Virus record (IMG/VR): IMGVR_UViG_3300036770_004584
Coordinates: 1-32,004 of that record
Strand: one strand, 5' to 3'
Source: a virus
Length of the DNA stretch: 32,004 nt
The position numbers were made by a program, and so were the translations under genes. The notes beneath the pieces are model-generated. The model was not told the DNA's origin and did not search any database. It saw only the letters and a list, made by a program, of their open reading frames with translations. How positions within the stretch are numbered: position 1 is the first letter of the stretch; every line of letters starts with the position of its first letter. Shown piece after piece: positions 11,774 to 19,251 of this stretch.

Positions 11774-12451
11774 ATGGAATATACACAGACTTGGAGATCT
11801 GCCGCTGAAATCAATCAGGCGATGAGCAGGGTCTATGGTCACATGAGTTTAGCCGTGCTGACCAGCATGGTTGTCAGTTTTTTAATCAGCAGCTCGCCTG
11901 ATTTAATGCAGTTCTTTTTTACCGGAGCGATGAAATGGCTAGTGATGTTCGCACCATTAATCGGGATAATCGCGCTGAGTTTTGGACTAGATAAATTGAC
12001 CTACGGTCAAGCACAGATCGCCCTGCATGGGTTTGCCGCTTTGATGGGACTGAGTTTTGCCACTATCTTCGTGGTGTTTACTCTAGGCAGTATTGTATCG
12101 GCATTCATGAGCGCCGCAGTGTTGTTCGGCACGATGACGTTCTATGGCTATTTCACAAAACGTAGCCTAGAAAGCGTTGGACAGTTTATGTTTATTGGAC
12201 TAATCGCTATAGTTATCGCATCGATCATCAACATCTTTGTTGGCAGCACAGTGGCACAAATGGTGATCAGCGCCTTGGCTATCGTTATATTTCTTGGGTT
12301 GACTGCTTGGGATACTCAGAGAATTAGAGAAATGGTATCAATGGACAGCGTTGACGGACGTATGGAAGTCGCGGGTGCGTTGAGCCTTTATCTAAACTTT
12401 ATTAATATTTTCTTGAATCTATTGCAGTTATTTGGTAATCGTTCTGAATAA
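11774..12451 (+). CDS. Bax inhibitor-1/YccA (TMBIM) family membrane protein
   Basis: ATG 11774 follows AGGAGG. The product is 225 aa with about seven membrane helices and the family hallmarks: an early TM pair, the GTMTFYGYFTKRSLESVG loop, TAWDTQRI in helix six (Asp180) and GALSLYLNFINIFLNLLQLFG at the end (given here as one family motif of about 20 residues). In the YetJ-type calcium-leak channels two Asp in helices six and seven form a pH-sensing pair; here the second position appears to be Asn (N208), which would alter gating. Bacterial YccA also modulates the FtsH protease. In a phage it may change host membrane permeability or protect membrane proteins from FtsH. Driven by an early and a late promoter. 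Confidence 0.93.
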   Translation: MEYTQTWRSAAEINQAMSRVYGHMSLAVLTSMVVSFLISSSPDLMQFFFTGAMKWLVMFAPLIGIIALSFGLDKLTYGQAQIALHGFAALMGLSFATIFVVFTLGSIVSAFMSAAVLFGTMTFYGYFTKRSLESVGQFMFIGLIAIVIASIINIFVGSTVAQMVISALAIVIFLGLTAWDTQRIREMVSMDSVDGRMEVAGALSLYLNFINIFLNLLQLFGNRSE

Positions 12452-12796
12452 CTAGACGCCAAAACGATTGCGTTTTGGTTTAGCCACGGGGCTGACAGTG
12501 TAGGTGCTGCTGGGCTCGTGGCTTCTCTTATCTGTTAACGGAATACCTTTGTGTCCTGTCTGCGCTTCTCCGCCTTTGATAATTTCTTCTTCTTCTGGGG
12601 TGTAGGCCACGATCACTGCGTGTTGCTGGGCAGGTCCTTCTGGATAATTAATTTCATGGTTAGCCATCGCCATCCCGAATCTGTAGGCCTGATATGGGTC
12701 TGAGCTAGGCATCGTAGGAAAATGTTTAGAAAAAGGCATAACAGCTCTTTTCCTAGTCGGCATTAATCTTTCTGTTATGAATTCACGTGCTCGCAT
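12452..12796 (-). CDS. 114-aa protein with capsid-targeting-like N-terminus
   Basis: The N-terminus MRAREFITERLMPTRKRAV resembles the capsid-targeting sequence of T4 internal head proteins (amphipathic start, EFI.E), and I-T-E at residues 7-9 fits the I/L-x-E cleavage rule of the T4 gp21 prohead protease. The remainder is polar, Pro-rich and probably extended (YTPEEEEIIKGGEAQTGHKG, SHEPSSTYTVSPVAKPKRNR). MRAREFI-type starts recur in marine T4-like phages. I infer an internal, possibly injected, head protein. A GGTAAATA octamer ends 4 bases before its ATG. Confidence 0.75.
   Translation of the reverse strand: MRAREFITERLMPTRKRAVMPFSKHFPTMPSSDPYQAYRFGMAMANHEINYPEGPAQQHAVIVAYTPEEEEIIKGGEAQTGHKGIPLTDKRSHEPSSTYTVSPVAKPKRNRFGV
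12459..12481 (+). terminator. hairpin terminator between convergent genes
   Basis: CCAAAACG (12459-12466) pairs perfectly with CGTTTTGG (12471-12478) around a 4-base loop and is followed by TTT. It lies 8 bases after the BI-1 stop, within the 3' end of the convergent gene. The T-run is short. Confidence 0.5.
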
Positions 12797-12799
12797 CCT

Positions 12800-13051
12800 T
12801 TATTTACCAAATTTTAAGGCGAACTCTGTGCGTAATTCGGGTCGATAAAATTCTGCATACAGTTTCTGCATACCTGCGTTAATGCCTGTTTCTTTTTCTA
12901 ATATTAGTTGTACTTCTGTGTGCGGACGTCGATTGAGCCAACGTATTGTTTCGTTACCGGCTAGATCATGCACTAAAGGCCAAGGTATATCATTATAACT
13001 GTCGGTGTAATCACCTAGCCATTCGGCTAGCATAACTTTTTCATTCTTCAT
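12800..13051 (-). CDS. 83-aa protein downstream of the helicase, unknown
   Basis: The gene overlaps the helicase stop by 11 bases; a second ATG seven codons in (MLAEWLGDY) is an alternative start. The protein is acidic/aromatic at the N-terminus (EWLGDYTDSYNDIPWPLV) with a helical middle (GNETIRWLNRRPHTEVQLIL) and end (MQKLYAEFYRPELRTEFAL). No family recognised. Coupling to gp41 suggests a replication-linked role, inferred from position only. Confidence 0.72.
   Translation of the reverse strand: MKNEKVMLAEWLGDYTDSYNDIPWPLVHDLAGNETIRWLNRRPHTEVQLILEKETGINAGMQKLYAEFYRPELRTEFALKFGK
12801..12808 (-). promoter_or_regulatory. T4-like late promoter octamer GGTAAATA (minus)
   Basis: GGTAAATA on the minus strand overlaps the end of the preceding gene and ends 4 bases (AAGG) before ATG 12796. 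Confidence 0.5.
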
Positions 13052-14453
13052 CGTTGTTCATATTATTAAGTATTTCTCTCAGTTTACTGCTCTGTACTTC
13101 TGCCCTTACTTTACCAACGCTGACACCTTCAGTTGGTTCAGATCTCGTGATCTCAGTTTTACGTTTGATGCTGTCTAACAGTCCAGATGCACCTCTTTGA
13201 ACAGCACCATTGCTTTCTTGTTCTTCTTCAGGAAGATCTGTGATCTTTAGTGTTTCTAGATTAAACTCTAGATCAACCTTTTGGCCTACGCCCGAACTGC
13301 TTCTAGTCTTCATCAGCTGTATCTGATAGCGTCCCCGCTCGCGCATCGCACGGCTGGTAAAAATACCAAACACATTATCTGCTGTCTGGATCTTACTAAG
13401 TCCGCCGGAGATATGGCTATGATCAAACTCTACTTCCTCCACTGCACCACGATTCAACTGTGCCGCAGTAACTAATATGCATTGCTTTTCTACTGCTAGG
13501 TTTCTCAGTTCTTCTGATACATATTTGTCTTTGATAAACAGATCTGCCGGGGATATTTTCTTGCTCTGCGGCATAAGAAGGTCTAGATAGTCTACTAACA
13601 GCACATCAACTTTACGTCCTGTCTTAATTTCGTATTCTTTTAGATAGGCACGGATGTCGTTAGCGGTTTTACCAGACGGCATATATTTGACCTGATACGC
13701 ACCACTTTTTTTACCAATGATTCGCACCTTCATTTCCACATCATCAATTTCTTTAAAGATTTCTTTGGTACTTACACCAGTTGTCATTGCATCCATTCGC
13801 ATACAGACTAGATCTTCGGATAGCTCTAAGGTCAAATAAATTACATTTAGACCATTCAGAGCCCAGTTCACTCCTAAATTGGCTAGGAACAATGATTTAC
13901 CTGCACCTGATCCACCTGCGAAGATGTTGAGCTCTCCTCTGTTCATACCGCCAAACAGCCTACGATCTAAGCTGGGCCATCCTGTGCTAATCTGTCCATT
14001 CTTATCTTTGATACGCATCAGCCTCTGTCTTGGATCAGCAAAATAGTCAGTGCCCATATCTTTGGTAAGGCTGATCTGTACTGCTTCTTTGATTTTTATT
14101 TCAACTTGGCCGTAGTCCTTTTTCTCGAGAAGATCAGCCGATTCGATTATGGCTCTCTCTAAGGCTTTATGCCTGGTAAAGTTTTCAAATTCGTCCATCA
14201 ACCATTCATTATGGCCTTCTTTGATTTCTTCTGGTCGTTTAAAATCTGTCCTACAGCTGGCATTTACCATGTCATAATCGGGCAGCACCGAGTATTCTTT
14301 GGCATAGACATTTATGAATTCAGCAGCATCTTGTAATTTTCGATCAAATAATGTGTGATCGAATATTCCTTGACAACGGACGAATATTTCAGCGTCTGCC
14401 ATCATCATTTCTAAATATAGTTTTTGTACTTCGTATCCGTAATCTTTAATCAT
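13041..14453 (-). CDS. 41: replicative DNA helicase, T4 gp41 type (DnaB family)
   Basis: The C-terminal RecA-like domain carries GGMNRGELNIFAGGSGAGKS (Walker A at residues 180-187), a DnaB-type TLELSEDLVCMRMDA segment, Walker B VDVLLVDYLDLL (about 285-291), the TAAQLNRGAVEE sensor region (about 338-348), and the MRERGRYQIQLMKTRSS arginine-finger region. The N-terminal 150 residues match the helical DnaB-like collar. Length 470 aa is typical of gp41. It unwinds duplex DNA 5'-3' at the fork and forms the primosome with gp61, whose gene lies just upstream in the same cluster. TTTACC-17-TATAAT lies before the gene, with its ATG only 5 bases after the -10 box. Confidence 0.95.
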   Translation of the reverse strand: MIKDYGYEVQKLYLEMMMADAEIFVRCQGIFDHTLFDRKLQDAAEFINVYAKEYSVLPDYDMVNASCRTDFKRPEEIKEGHNEWLMDEFENFTRHKALERAIIESADLLEKKDYGQVEIKIKEAVQISLTKDMGTDYFADPRQRLMRIKDKNGQISTGWPSLDRRLFGGMNRGELNIFAGGSGAGKSLFLANLGVNWALNGLNVIYLTLELSEDLVCMRMDAMTTGVSTKEIFKEIDDVEMKVRIIGKKSGAYQVKYMPSGKTANDIRAYLKEYEIKTGRKVDVLLVDYLDLLMPQSKKISPADLFIKDKYVSEELRNLAVEKQCILVTAAQLNRGAVEEVEFDHSHISGGLSKIQTADNVFGIFTSRAMRERGRYQIQLMKTRSSSGVGQKVDLEFNLETLKITDLPEEEQESNGAVQRGASGLLDSIKRKTEITRSEPTEGVSVGKVRAEVQSSKLREILNNMNNDEE

Positions 14454-14458
14454 AAGTT

Positions 14459-14487
14459 ATTATACTTTCTAAGTGAAAACAGGTAAA
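14459..14487 (-). promoter_or_regulatory. sigma-70 type promoter before gp41 (minus)
   Basis: On the minus strand TTTACC (14487-14482), 17-base spacer and consensus TATAAT (14464-14459). Only AACTT separates the -10 box from ATG 14453. Confidence 0.6.
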
Positions 14488-15941
14488 CCGTATCGATCTT
14501 TCCAATTTTCAACATCCTTACTGTCATTCAATATTGGTTGTCCTTTGATATTAAGACTTGTGTTTAATAACATCGGACACCCTGTTTTTATAAACCACTT
14601 TTCTAAAAGGTCTCTAAATTCTGCATTATCTTTTGCTGAAACTGTTTGGACTCGACTGGTTCCGTCAAAATGAACCACGCCCGGATATTTTTCCGGACAC
14701 TTGCAACGTGCAGTAAATTGCATATAAGGACTTCTAGTCGAAGGCATATCAAAGTAAATGTCTGCGAATTCTTCCAGTACTGCAGGAGAAAAAGGCCTAA
14801 ACAATTCTCGCTGTTTGATTTTATTGACTCTATCTTTGATATCAGGAAGCCTTGGGTCTGCTATAAGGCTACGATTCCCCAAGGCTCTTGGGCCAAATTC
14901 AGCTTTTCCTCTGGCTAAGCCGCAAAGACTATTTTTTAATAGATAATCTATAATTACATTGTTATCTGTAGAATGTCCTAAATCATGACCTAGATAAGCC
15001 CCTGGCCATGATATGTGTTTTTGCTTATAGGCTAAGACACTGCCAATACTGCTGCCATTGTCGCCCGGCGCCGGCATTATCCAAACATTGTTATAGAATT
15101 TATAGGCAATATTGTTTGCCACGCAATTCAATGCGCATCCGCCCATTAACACTAAGTTATCGCTGGGATTAAGTTTTTTAGAATGGTCGATAACAGAATA
15201 AAACAGATCCTCATATATTTTTTGTACGGCAGCGGCTATGTCGAATTTGTCTTGTTCAGATTGTAATTCCGGTCTCCACCACAGGCAACCTTTGTGTAGA
15301 TTAGTAGAAAATTGTATCTTTTCTCTGTTACTATTTGAGGAAAAAAAATCTCTATATATTTCTGCATAGAATTTATATGGATCTCCAAGAGCAGCCATTC
15401 CCATTAAAATATATTCTTCTTCGTTTGGTTTTAATCCAATTCTTTGGGTCATAGCACTGTACCACAAGCCAATGCTATGTGGATAACTTAATCTGTGAAT
15501 TTTTTTTAAACGATCGCCCTCTGCCTTCCATACCGTTAAGGTTTCGAACTCACCGATGCTATCTATACAAACTACAGTGGCCTGTTCATATGGACTGGTG
15601 TAATATCCTGCCGACGCATGGCTGTGGTGATGACTTTGATATTTTATTGGAGATTTTAATTTATATGTACTAAGATATTTTTTGATATTATTTTCATTTA
15701 ATTTCAATCCTTGCCCGGCATATAATTGTCGTAATGTTTTTTTGTAAGGATTTTCGTACCAGCAGATTAAATCAGGCTCTCCGACTAGATGTAATGCTTC
15801 GTTAACAAGATCCATATGTAAATCTGGATCGTTTTTAATCTTACTGTAACGTTCGCTGTCGCTGGCGAATAATAAATCATCGTTTTTAAAAACAGCCAAT
15901 GAGGCATTATGACTATTAGCACTAATACCCCATACAATCAT
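14469..15941 (-). CDS. carbamoyltransferase, NodU/TobZ family
   Basis: The N-terminus MIVWGISANSHNASLAVF is the start of the YrdC/Kae1-like domain (G-I-S...H..S). SHHHSHASAGYY is the conserved His cluster; then VVCIDSIGEFETLTVW, GGCALNCVANNI, PAPGDNGSSIGSV, GKAEFGPRALGNRSL and the C-terminal LLNTSLNIKGQPI. Members transfer carbamoyl from carbamoyl phosphate, via carbamoyl-AMP, to a hydroxyl on a sugar or related acceptor. I place the start at ATG 15941 (GAGGA 8-14 bases upstream, ATGA overlap with the small gene above), not at the in-frame ATG 15962. At 490 aa it is shorter than the usual 550-600, lacking the last C-terminal part. Its position between primase and helicase raises the possibility of DNA-base modification. 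Confidence 0.93.
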   Translation of the reverse strand: MIVWGISANSHNASLAVFKNDDLLFASDSERYSKIKNDPDLHMDLVNEALHLVGEPDLICWYENPYKKTLRQLYAGQGLKLNENNIKKYLSTYKLKSPIKYQSHHHSHASAGYYTSPYEQATVVCIDSIGEFETLTVWKAEGDRLKKIHRLSYPHSIGLWYSAMTQRIGLKPNEEEYILMGMAALGDPYKFYAEIYRDFFSSNSNREKIQFSTNLHKGCLWWRPELQSEQDKFDIAAAVQKIYEDLFYSVIDHSKKLNPSDNLVLMGGCALNCVANNIAYKFYNNVWIMPAPGDNGSSIGSVLAYKQKHISWPGAYLGHDLGHSTDNNVIIDYLLKNSLCGLARGKAEFGPRALGNRSLIADPRLPDIKDRVNKIKQRELFRPFSPAVLEEFADIYFDMPSTRSPYMQFTARCKCPEKYPGVVHFDGTSRVQTVSAKDNAEFRDLLEKWFIKTGCPMLLNTSLNIKGQPILNDSKDVENWKDRYGLPVFT

Positions 15942-16075
15942 GTGGTCAATCCTCGCTTGCATTCAATTTCATACGTCATAATAAATTCAGGAATTTCTAT
16001 GATCGATAATAACATTAAAAATAAGAAAGTTGATGCTAAGAATCCTAAGGAGAAAGATAAAAAATATTTTTTCAT
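15938..16075 (-). CDS. 45-aa single-span membrane protein
   Basis: A frame of 45 codons lies between two solid genes, starting in an ATGA overlap with the 37-aa gene above and ending in an ATGA overlap with the carbamoyltransferase. The product MKKYFLSFSLGFLASTFLFL then MLLSIIEIPEFIMTYEIECK and RGLTT has one strong N-terminal membrane helix and a short polar tail. AAGGAG (in the reverse strand, CTCCTTAG downstream) belongs to its coding region, not a binding site. Exact coupling at both ends makes it likely real. Confidence 0.65.
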   Translation of the reverse strand: MKKYFLSFSLGFLASTFLFLMLLSIIEIPEFIMTYEIECKRGLTT

Positions 16076-16185
16076 TTGTATATAAAAGGGTCTCTCTTTT
16101 TAAGTTCTTCGATTCGTTTTTTTAACTTTCTCTTTTCTAAAAATTTAGTTAACGGGGAAATCAACCAATTAAATATTTTTTTCAT
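16072..16185 (-). CDS. 37-aa basic peptide with amphipathic start
   Basis: The ATG lies inside the last codons of the primase gene (GAGAATG) and the stop overlaps the next ATG. It encodes MKKIFNWLISPLTKFLEKRK followed by LKKRIEELKKRDPFIYK: a hydrophobic/amphipathic start and a very basic coiled-coil-like helix. It could be a membrane-surface peptide. It is supported by position and coupling rather than by homology. Confidence 0.6.
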   Translation of the reverse strand: MKKIFNWLISPLTKFLEKRKLKKRIEELKKRDPFIYK

Positions 16186-17197
16186 TCTCTAAAATCTCCA
16201 GTTTTCGCTTTTGTTGATTTTTCGCCAGATTAATTTTGATACTGCCCTTTTGAGCAGTCTTAATCAAATCTGTAATGACAAATAATTTTCCGTATCTATT
16301 CACAGCATCGGCAACATCTTTAATATCATTATCCCAATTAGGCATCGCTACCGACCAATTCAATTCGGCAGCTCGATCAAATAATACTAACCCTGCTTGA
16401 TCTTGATCTGGAACCAATATAACTTCTGTGTTTAGACTATTAATTATCCTGGATTGTTGATCTGCTACATCGTTAGTGAGAAGAGCCACGCCGCCGACAG
16501 CTAAGGCATCAAACGGGCCTTCACAAACAAACAGATAACGTTGTTTTTCTGTTTGCTTATCGAAATTAAAAACAAAATGAGGATGCTGATCTGAAAGATA
16601 TTTAGGTTTTCCATTCGTGATTTTTCGCGCCGTATTACCGACGATTCTTTGATCCCATCGAAAAGGAATAATTACTCGATCAGCGTAACCAGCAGCAGGG
16701 CTCCAATAAAAATCTGCAGACAACGGATCCATTTGCCTACTGTAAAGGTATTCAATAATCGGATCAAGTAATTCAGAAACATCATTGTAAAACTCTGATT
16801 GTAACCATTCAGAGATCATCATTGATCCGTCTGGTAGAGTTTTTTCTGTAAAATCTAGTTTAGGTTGATATTTTTCCGAGCTATAATCTTCAGCTTCTGT
16901 TTTTAATGACTCGAACACAATTTCTTTAATAGTATCCTCGCCGGCGCCCATCCATCTAAGGAGAGTTTTCATTTTTTCCCCGATGGAAGATCCAGGTTGC
17001 CAGCCAGTAGAAAATTTACAATTGAAACAATTGTAAACGATACCATCCCCATCAAATCTAACACCGGCCCTTTTTCTAGTGTCTGCTTTATGTCCCCTGT
17101 GCTGGCAGCAAGGTGCATTAAAACTTAGCCAACCGCTAGGGCTATTTTTTGTTCGAGGAGGTAATAGTGTTCTAAACTTATCTACGACTAAGGTCAT
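16169..17197 (-). CDS. 61: DNA primase, T4 gp61 type
   Basis: An N-terminal zinc-binding motif is visible: Cys30/Cys31-x-His33-x2-His36 and, after about 20 residues, C57-F-N-C60 (NAPCCQHRGHKADTRKRAG and VYNCFNCKFSTGW). The Toprim domain follows: YLFVCEGPFDALAVGG (Glu226) and EVILVPDQDQAG (Asp264, Asp266). Length 342 aa fits gp61. It makes RNA primers for lagging-strand synthesis together with gp41. TTGACA-17-TATACT lies directly upstream, with ATG only 6 bases after the -10 box. The 3' end overlaps the 37-aa gene. Confidence 0.95.
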   Translation of the reverse strand: MTLVVDKFRTLLPPRTKNSPSGWLSFNAPCCQHRGHKADTRKRAGVRFDGDGIVYNCFNCKFSTGWQPGSSIGEKMKTLLRWMGAGEDTIKEIVFESLKTEAEDYSSEKYQPKLDFTEKTLPDGSMMISEWLQSEFYNDVSELLDPIIEYLYSRQMDPLSADFYWSPAAGYADRVIIPFRWDQRIVGNTARKITNGKPKYLSDQHPHFVFNFDKQTEKQRYLFVCEGPFDALAVGGVALLTNDVADQQSRIINSLNTEVILVPDQDQAGLVLFDRAAELNWSVAMPNWDNDIKDVADAVNRYGKLFVITDLIKTAQKGSIKINLAKNQQKRKLEILENEKNI

Positions 17198-17203
17198 AGT
17201 AAG

Positions 17204-17232
17204 AGTATATTATCTGTAGAGAATTTTGTCAA
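17204..17232 (-). promoter_or_regulatory. sigma-70 promoter before primase (minus)
   Basis: TTGACA (17232-17227), 17-base spacer, TATACT (17209-17204); 6 bases (CTTACT) to ATG 17197. The -35 box lies in the 3' end of the preceding gene. Confidence 0.75.
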
Positions 17233-18277
17233 ATGTTCCAGTATTTGCTTCAGAAGTTCCGCCGCGTATAAAAGATTGGACTCCGTTATATGATAACCCG
17301 GACCAAGTTATTCCGGTTATCTCTCCATTGTCGCCGACAGCGGTTATAGTGACCGTTAAGTCGTTAGTTGGAGTTTCGCCCCCCAAGGTTCTTCCTTTAA
17401 TTAATAGTTGTGTGCCAACTTGATAACCTCTTCCTGGGTTATTAATTGAAACATTGTAATATCCAAAAATTGTCTGATTGACTTCGAAAGCACCTAACAG
17501 ATCATTTTGGTCTGGTATGTGTTTAATTCTAAAAAAGTTATACTTGCCAACAATATTCACATATTCTCTATCTGCTTCTACATAATCAATGGTCCTTACA
17601 TCAACCCAAGTTTGCGGGTTTCCGCCTTGGTCAATACTACCTTGTACAATTACTCTGCCGCTGTAGTTACTCATATATAAATCAAAAGTGTGTAGAGACT
17701 GGGGAGTTACAAGTTGAGAGTTAGTATAAATTATTCCGCTCAAATAAAAATCATCTTGAGGATCTAACAAAGCATAATATTTGAATTCCGAAACTTCAAA
17801 ACTAGCCCGAGGCTCTCCCGTAAGACTTTGGATTATTTCTAATCGTCCTATGCTTCCATATTGACTATCCACATAAGCAGGGTATCTACTTACAACATCG
17901 TGAGTAGTAGAATCGATATTTGTTCTAGTTTCATAAACTAAATTAAAAGAATATAAGCCTGGTTCAATATTTAAGATTTCATTTTCAGAAATTATTACAT
18001 AAATTTTACCGGTTTCGCTATCCTGTGTCACACAATCTTTTTGAAGTATTAATTCTTGAGTTTCTGTTCCAACTATTGAAAATACAAATACTGCGTCACC
18101 GATATTTTTAAATTTTTGATCAGAACTTTTAACACGAAATTCTATTTTATTACTAGAACCTCGATATAGTTTTAGATTGCGTTGATACACTTGTCTATAC
18201 CTCTCTTGTTCCCAATCCTGGATATTTGTGTAAGCATCCAATCGATTTGGATATAAATAAACTGAATCCAATTGCAT
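17210..18277 (-). CDS. probable virion structural protein, 355 aa
   Basis: The protein is almost entirely beta-structured. The last 90 residues contain a repeat unit typical of marine phage fibre or baseplate proteins (NNPGRGYQVGTQLLIKGRTL, GGETPTNDLTVTITAVGDNG, EITGITWSGLSY). The middle has YYALLDPQDDFYLSG, IYTNSQLVTP and FRIKHIPDQNDLLGAFEV. This fits a tail-fibre or baseplate-associated virion protein; which one is not clear. A GATAAATA late promoter and an AAAGG ribosome binding site 9 bases before the ATG support late expression. It is isolated among replication genes. Confidence 0.78.
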   Translation of the reverse strand: MQLDSVYLYPNRLDAYTNIQDWEQERYRQVYQRNLKLYRGSSNKIEFRVKSSDQKFKNIGDAVFVFSIVGTETQELILQKDCVTQDSETGKIYVIISENEILNIEPGLYSFNLVYETRTNIDSTTHDVVSRYPAYVDSQYGSIGRLEIIQSLTGEPRASFEVSEFKYYALLDPQDDFYLSGIIYTNSQLVTPQSLHTFDLYMSNYSGRVIVQGSIDQGGNPQTWVDVRTIDYVEADREYVNIVGKYNFFRIKHIPDQNDLLGAFEVNQTIFGYYNVSINNPGRGYQVGTQLLIKGRTLGGETPTNDLTVTITAVGDNGEITGITWSGLSYNGVQSFIRGGTSEANTGTFDKILYR

Positions 18278-18295
18278 ATTAAAGGACCTTTACTA

Positions 18296-18303
18296 TATTT
18301 ATC
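18296..18303 (-). promoter_or_regulatory. T4-like late promoter octamer GATAAATA (minus)
   Basis: GATAAATA on the minus strand, followed by AAAGG and ATG 18277; this one has a normal leader of about 18 bases. Confidence 0.65.
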
Positions 18304-18304
18304 T

Positions 18305-18676
18305 ATGCGAATAACTGAAAATATTAAGGAAAACTTTCCGTTTATTACCGTAATTTCTCATGTAGACAAAGAATATGTGGGAATAATGATTAATCAAGAT
18401 GCTCAAATTACTAGTTTTTACGATTATAGTTTGCTAAAAACAGAAGAAGAGAAAAAAACATTCTTGGAACTAGGTGAATCCTGGTGGTGGGAGAGTAATA
18501 GGCAAATTCCAATCAATATTTTTTTACATAGTGAAATTGGTCCTTATAGATATAGTATTAGAAATTTCGCTTCTAAAGATGTTAAGATTTTGTTTGGACC
18601 GGTAATTAGTTTAAATAATATTTTAGTTAAGCGTGTAAAACGTAAGTCTATTACATTAGTCAAAAAAATTAGTTAG
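18305..18676 (+). CDS. 123-aa conserved marine T4-like phage protein
   Basis: A plus-strand gene in an otherwise minus-strand cluster. ATG 18305 (MRITENIKENFPFITVISHV) is preferred; the upstream in-frame ATG 18272 would overlap the divergent promoter and the start of the virion gene. The sequence TFLELGESWWWESNRQIPINIF then FLHSEIGPYRYSIRNFASKD, ending KRKSITLVKKIS, recalls a conserved unknown of marine T4-like phages with a WWWESNR-IPINIFL core. It ends with a 4-base convergent overlap with the DnaE-like gene. Function unknown. Confidence 0.8.
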   Translation: MRITENIKENFPFITVISHVDKEYVGIMINQDAQITSFYDYSLLKTEEEKKTFLELGESWWWESNRQIPINIFLHSEIGPYRYSIRNFASKDVKILFGPVISLNNILVKRVKRKSITLVKKIS

Positions 18677-19251
18677 CTGTAACCATAGCTAATTTGTTCA
18701 CAAATTAAATTCATCTGAACAACAATAGCCATAGCATATGCAGTAGCATGGCTTTTCTTAAAATAATATTCGTTGCTGCTAGGCTTCTTCCAAACTTCCT
18801 GTAAAACTTCTTTCATTGGTCGGCCTAACAGGTGCCGTTTAGCAGGACGAATTATTGCTAGGACTGCTGCTAATTCTTCTATACTACAGGGTTTCATAGT
18901 CTGACAAATTTTAGCATGTCCATTTAAATGAAACAGTAAGTTAACAAAATCTTCCTGCTCTAATAGGTCCCATAGAGGATCTTTATTCATGAGTTCTATA
19001 AGATGTTCTTCGTTTCGAACGCCGTTGTACATGCTTACATTGAGGAAGTCGATTTTAAAATATCCCAGATCTTCCGCTTGATCAAAAGGGATATCAGAAA
19101 AATTATTAAGACAATTGAACGGAACTTCGTGCAGATATACGCCAGTATTGTGCTTGACCAGTGTACCTTTTTCTTGCCGACTAGCAGATACATGATTAAT
19201 TTTTTCTAATATTGCATTTCTATCGCAGAAATCTATATCAATGTCAGGCAT
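18673..19251 (-). CDS. miniature DnaE-like protein (Pol III alpha core)
   Basis: The protein is 192 aa yet follows the motif order of bacterial DNA polymerase III alpha: PDIDIDFCDRNAILEKI at residues 2-18 (Asp5/Asp7, the palm D-x-D), KHNTGVYLHEVPF at 33-45, FDQAEDLGYFKIDFLNVS at 56-73 (Asp68, third catalytic Asp in K-x-D-F-L), SIEELAAVLAIIRPA at 123-137 and FKKSHATAYAMAIVVQM at 164-180 (the fingers K-SHA-x-YA). Full DnaE is over 1,000 residues, so PHP, thumb, beta-clamp and OB parts are absent and the palm is strongly condensed. It may be catalytic, a nucleotide or template binder, or a dominant interference factor. Its start overlaps the preceding gene by 8 bases. Confidence 0.8.
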   Translation of the reverse strand: MPDIDIDFCDRNAILEKINHVSASRQEKGTLVKHNTGVYLHEVPFNCLNNFSDIPFDQAEDLGYFKIDFLNVSMYNGVRNEEHLIELMNKDPLWDLLEQEDFVNLLFHLNGHAKICQTMKPCSIEELAAVLAIIRPAKRHLLGRPMKEVLQEVWKKPSSNEYYFKKSHATAYAMAIVVQMNLICEQISYGYS

